Below, one piece after another: positions 55,401-61,400 of a DNA stretch of 64,000 nt. The stretch is from Bedellia somnulentella (lineage: Eukaryota; Arthropoda; Insecta; Lepidoptera; Bedelliidae): the NCBI GenBank assembly GCA_963576735.1, contig OY755197.1, forward strand, positions 4,538,501 through 4,602,500, in the 5' to 3' direction. The notes beneath the pieces were generated by a model. The model was given only the letters and a program-made list of their open reading frames with translations, was not told the DNA's origin and searched no databases. The stretch's first letter is position 1, and each line of letters opens with the position of its first letter. A program made the translations under genes and the position numbers.

Positions 55401-58400
55401 GTGATGACGAGAACGGTTTTGCTCCATCATTTATTGAAAAACCTCGAATCATTCCCAACGAAGACGGTACACTGATAACTATGCGGTGTGTATGTAAAGC
55501 TAAGCCGGCGGCTGAAGTGACGTGGTACAGAGGAGACACAGTTGTTAAAGCTAGCAGTAAAATAGAAATCAAATCATCCGAAACAGGCGAAGATACGTAT
55601 GAGCTTCTATTGCTTATATCAAATCCGACAGCAACGGACGGTGGCTCTTACCGTTGTCATGTCAGAAATGAATTTGGTGAAAGCAATGCAAACTTAAACC
55701 TCAATATTGAGGCTGAACCAGAGCCTGAGGGTGAAGGACCAACATTTGTAGAGAAACCTACAATTTTATCAAAGGATAATGGTAAACTTGTTATTATGGG
55801 ATGCAAAGTTAAAGCAAGCCCTAAACCAACAATTGTGTGGTATCACGAGGGTAAACTAATAAGTGACTCATCAAAAATAAAAACCAGAGTCGAACAGCAT
55901 GATGATGTGTACACGATCATCCTCGAGCTGATTGATCCTGGAATTGAAGACTCCGGATTATATAAATGCAATATTAAAAACGAACTTGGGGAGCTCAATG
56001 CCAATCTTACGCTCAATATTGAAAGTAAGCATAGATTTATTATTTTAAGCACACATTAAATTTTTAATGGTTCTAATATTTTTATTCCTTTTGTTTCGCA
56101 GTCATTCCAGTAATCAAAGAAAAACCAAGGATCATTAAAATAGTTAAAAAGAAGACTGTTATTATTGAATGTAAAGTATTAAGTAAATTTGCCCCACAAT
56201 GTACTTGGTTTAAAGAAACTAGTGCAGTTAAAGAAAGTTCTAGACATACTGTTCTCATCGAACCTTCAAGAGAGGTAAGTAACATAATTCTTTGCCTAAA
56301 TTATATTTAAGAAAATGTACCCCAGTTAAGAAAGACCACATAGTTTTATAACAATCTTATTTTACCTGAGAGCTCTTTGTGTAGTTTATTTTTTACGTAC
56401 CATCGACGACACGAGCTTCTGACGTACATGAGTACATACAAAAGTTAAATAATCAGGATGTGGGGTATCATCGTGAAACCCGCATTACTAATAATTACTT
56501 GATATACGAGTATATTGCTTCATCGCGGTAACTTTCTTGTGAGTGCGCTCTTAATATATTCTCATAATCTATTTTTTTTTAAATAATATTAAATTACTCT
56601 GCCATCTTTTTGAACATATGCCCCATAAAATGTTATGTCCATATTCATGCCTTAATACATTTTCTATCGCACTTTCAAAAGTACGTCAATTCATTAAGAT
56701 AAAGTATGTAGAGTGGCTACTTATCATTCAATCATTATATTCAAAGTCAGTATAGGTTTTTATACAATATAAATATTACAAGTTAAGTTACTCGTACTTT
56801 ATTAAGTAATAAATGGTTTAGGTAATTTTATATAATAATACTGCCATTTACAACCCCGTGTGAAAAAGATGAAGGAGCAAATATGTTAAAAAAGAATATT
56901 AGTAAAAACTAGTCAATATATTCTTAAAAGATTTATAGATATACATCAAAACAAAAACTCTAATTAACCTTTGTCTGTAGGGAGAGTTTACAGTAAAATT
57001 GGAGATTGCCAATGTCTCACAAGTGGACAAAGGTCAATACAAACTTGTCGCTAAAAATGAGAAAGGAGAAGCTTCCTCTCAAGAAGTTGAAATCACAGAG
57101 ATCCCTGAAGAGAAAGGAGACAAACCGCAAATTATTAAGCATTTCAGAAGTTTGGTAAGTAAACGTTTGTCAAGAGAAACTTCATTCCTTAAAATATTGT
57201 AGCCCAATTTTATCATCCATATAAAATAATAGAAAAGACTTTTTTTTCTCTTTTTAAAATAATGCAAATACTAATCACCAAGCTCTACATAACAGAAATA
57301 TATAACTCATGAATATAAATCCCAAGAAAGGCTATCCAGGCTTATAGTCAAATAAACAGTTTCAGAAATATATTAACAGCAATGTTTAGAAAACTAAGCT
57401 TTGCGTTAATACTATTATTCTAGTTAATTAAGTTACAGTATTTTATTTAAAAACTTAATACATATAATAGGTTGAGTCACAATATCATAAGATATAAAAG
57501 ATGTAAATTTAAAACAACAACTTATAAAACAGGCTAAAAAAGAGAATGAAGAAGCTGAATTCATTGCGGTTCTCAAGACATCTGACCAATCGTGTAGATG
57601 CTCATGGTTCAAGAATGGATCTACTCTTCGTGAATCATCAGAAGTTAACACATCGTTTGATGGAACAAATGCCCGCCTTATCATCAGAAAGGTATCATCA
57701 AAGTATGTGGCCAACTACAAAGTCGTCATCAAGAATGAATTCGGAGAAGATGAATCCAGCGCTGACCTTACTTTAGTTGAGGAAAAGGTACGTTTTCGGA
57801 CCAATAAATTATAATTTAATAACGTTAATTGCCGTGTAGTGTCGGCTTAGAATAACACTACCCCATTTCTACCCGTGGGTGATCATAAGAGGCGACTAAG
57901 GGTCTAGGGGCTGTTTAAGTCATTTTTGGGCGATGTGGTTGGAGACCCGTCACCAAAATCATTTATTATTATCATCTTTTCCCCAATCAACTTCCAAAAG
58001 TGGCTGAGGAATTTCTCATTTCGAAGCTCTGGCTACCCCGTTAAGGGATTTATAGCCGTGAGTATATGTAATGATGTAATGTAATGTTAATTATTATATA
58101 ATATTGTAAACAATAATTATTGTTTGCAACTGGGCAGAGTTATATGGTATAGTATAAAAGTTTTTCAATAGATACAATACTAGTATCACACATGCCTCTA
58201 GAAACAAGCTACGGTTTTACTCGATATTTGTTGGGTATTATTTTAAAACTTTTTTATTTAACTCAGAAACAGAAAAAAGAAGAAGAAAAAGAGGAAGAAA
58301 AGGAAGAAGACACAGTGATGGAGTCTGAAGAAGAGATGTCTATTGTTGAAGAGAAATCCATCGCAGAAGATCATGTTGAAGAAAAGAAAAAGGTAGGTCA

Positions 58401-61400
58401 CAATCTTGTCTGAAGTCAGTTGATTAGCTGCCATCCGGAGTAGGCACAGATAGTTATTAGTAGATTATCAAATATTCAAATCCTCTTTTCTTAGATATAC
58501 ATCTACTATTAGAGTAACAGCAATCACTGTATCATTAGTCTCGACAACTATCACGGTAGTAGTCGTTTGTATGCCGACCCGCACTTGACTAGTTTACAAA
58601 AGCAAAACAAACCTTTACAAAGTAAGACAAAATAAACATATCAAGACAAGCATTCAAAGTTTTCTTCTCATATGGTGGCGTCAGCAACAAAATAATATGT
58701 GACTTAAAGGGTAAGGGTAAGGTAAGTCATATTCTTGGTGTGTTTATATTAATTCATTGACAGCGTGTAGGTGGTCGGTGGTTGACATACCAGGTCTGAA
58801 CCCAGCCTGTTCTGGTGACTGTGCTTAGTCGAGCTGTATAGGGCCACGGCAACTAAAATTAAATTGAATTTACTGATGACTTCCCATTATACTCATGATG
58901 AATTATGAACTTTCTTATTCAATACAACCAAGAAGACTCGATGTTTGTTTTAAACCAAGGCCTTTTAACGGAACCCTTGCTCTTTCCTAATGGGCTATCA
59001 AAGTTGTTATTTTATGTTACAAATACCATGATAAAGGTAGACTTTTGACTGATAACTGTTTTTTTGCTGGTATATCTACCAAAGTGCCCTTAGTTGATCA
59101 AATCACTTTATTCAGAGTAGACATTTGAATCATCCTTTATGGTGTGTGCCAATGGAACTTAATGATAATAAATTATTCAAGTTGTTTTTCTTTTTGACAG
59201 GAAGAAGCAGTACAAAAGATACAAGAAGCTAAAAAGGTAGAAGAAGAAAAGAAAACACAGGAATCGAAGAAAAAAACCGAAACAAAAAAAGTTACAAGAA
59301 AAGAAGAGATGGATATAGAGGTTAAAGAAGATACACAAATAGAAGCAACAAAAACTGCTGTCAAAAAAACTGAACTTGAAAAAGAGGAAAAAATCAAAGC
59401 AGAAAAAGAAGCGGAAGAGGCTAAGAAAATAATTGAAAAGAAGACAGCTAAAACCGAGGAAGAGAAGAAAGCCTTACTCGAAAAATTGGAAAAGAAAAAA
59501 GAAATAGAACCTGACTCTAAAATTGAAGGCATTCCAAAACTAAGATCAGTCAAACCTAAAGAAGAACCAAAAGAAGAAAAGAAAGAAATCAAAAAGACTG
59601 AAAAAACTGAAGAAAAGAAAAAAGTGGTTAAAAAGAAAGTCGTTAAAAAAGAGGAAAAAGATGTGAGTAAAGTTAGGCATCCTAATGATTTTCAAGGCTT
59701 TTGGTACAAAAGTGTTATACGTTTATATAGTAAAATAGTAATTAAGGTATAAGTAAACTTGTTGCTTCGTAGTGTGTATTATAGATATTAGTTATGCTAA
59801 TACTTGTATCGATTTATGTTGTGTGTTTTGTGTTAACAAAATGTGTAAAATGTGTTTTAAATAGGAATTCTTGGACTTCGTCGATGATTACGAAAGACCA
59901 GTCTTGGAGAAGTATGAAAAAGTCTCTCCTACACCATTTACTAAAAAACCAAAGGAAGACGACTTGGCTAAGGTAAACACATTATACTTTCACAAACACT
60001 ATACAAACATTATTTTTTTTAACAAATAAACATTCTTAACTTTTTTATATACGAACAGACAAAACGCGCATCAATCGCAGAAAGTGTTAAAAGTGATAAA
60101 TATGAAAGTGATGAGGAACCGTCTATAGCTGAACCACCTTCAGGAAAACAAAGCAGACGTGAATCCAAGGATAAGGTATTTTTAATAACTCGATTTAGAT
60201 TGATTTTGAAAGAATTTCTTAATTTGTGAAATAAGTCTTATTAGTTATAATATAATAAAAACGGTCTTGTATAATAGGTGGAAGAGCAAAAGGTTGAATC
60301 ACGAAGGACAAGTATTAAAAAAGGTATTCCAAAACCGGAAGAACCAATTGATGAACTATCAAATGTAAAGTTATCAAAAACACCAACCAAGCCCGTTGAT
60401 AATGCACCCGAATCTGAGCCTCAAGTAGCTAGAGTTGGAAAGTCTGTTAAAAAGGTAGTTAAATGGATCGTTTATTATTTGTCGTTATATTTTTTATTTA
60501 ATTATTACGAAGTTTAGTTTCAAATTATTCCTAATAATAACAGCTTGTTTTTTAAATATATACAAAAGATAGAAATAAATAATAAATAATGTTATTATTT
60601 TATTACTAATGTTATTAATTTATTATATTACTTATAAGCCGGAGGAGAGCAAAGAGTTTGTAGATGACTATGAAAAACCGGAATTGGAGAAATATGATAA
60701 ATTTTCACCCACTCCTTACGAGAAATCTAAAAAAGAAAATGGGTTTGAAAAGGTAAACATTAATAATATATGTGTAAAAATAGTTGATATAAATTAATCT
60801 GATCCATTAAATCAATGTTATAAAACAATATTTTAGGATTCGTCAGATTTGGTTGATGAGTATCAAAAACCAGAGCTAGATGAACGTGATAAGTACACTA
60901 GGGCAACTAAGGACAAACGGTCTAGTGTTACTGAGGTACTGAACTTGCATTATTTATGACATAACATAAATAAAAGAAAGTTTTTATACTAAAATTATTT
61001 TTATTTCATAGGAAGAAACAGATATTATGAAAGGTAAAATTAGACCGAAAGGTCCTGATGAAGAGCCTGAGGTTCCAACTCTTAGAAAGCGATCGTTAAT
61101 TAAAGAGAAGGTACCTTTATTTTTATTAACTTTATTATATCATTTTATATGAACACAGTTAAAAATATATTTTGATAATTTAGGCCAACGAAACTAAACC
61201 TGACGAAAAACCAAAGAAAAAGTCCATAGATAAAGATAAACCTGAAACTAAAAAACGTCCCTCAATCAAAGAAAAACAGGTATATTTTAGAATAACTAAG
61301 TATCAGTTATATATTTTACTCTACTTTAATATTTGATGCACCATATATTGAACCTTATGCACAATCTTTACTTAATTTTCATACTACTCACAGTACTTAC

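Noticed and set aside
59173..59592. 139-codon minus-strand frame rich in Ser and Phe
   Set aside because: It is the complement of the Lys/Glu-rich exon 14; such exons always leave a Ser/Phe frame open on the other strand.
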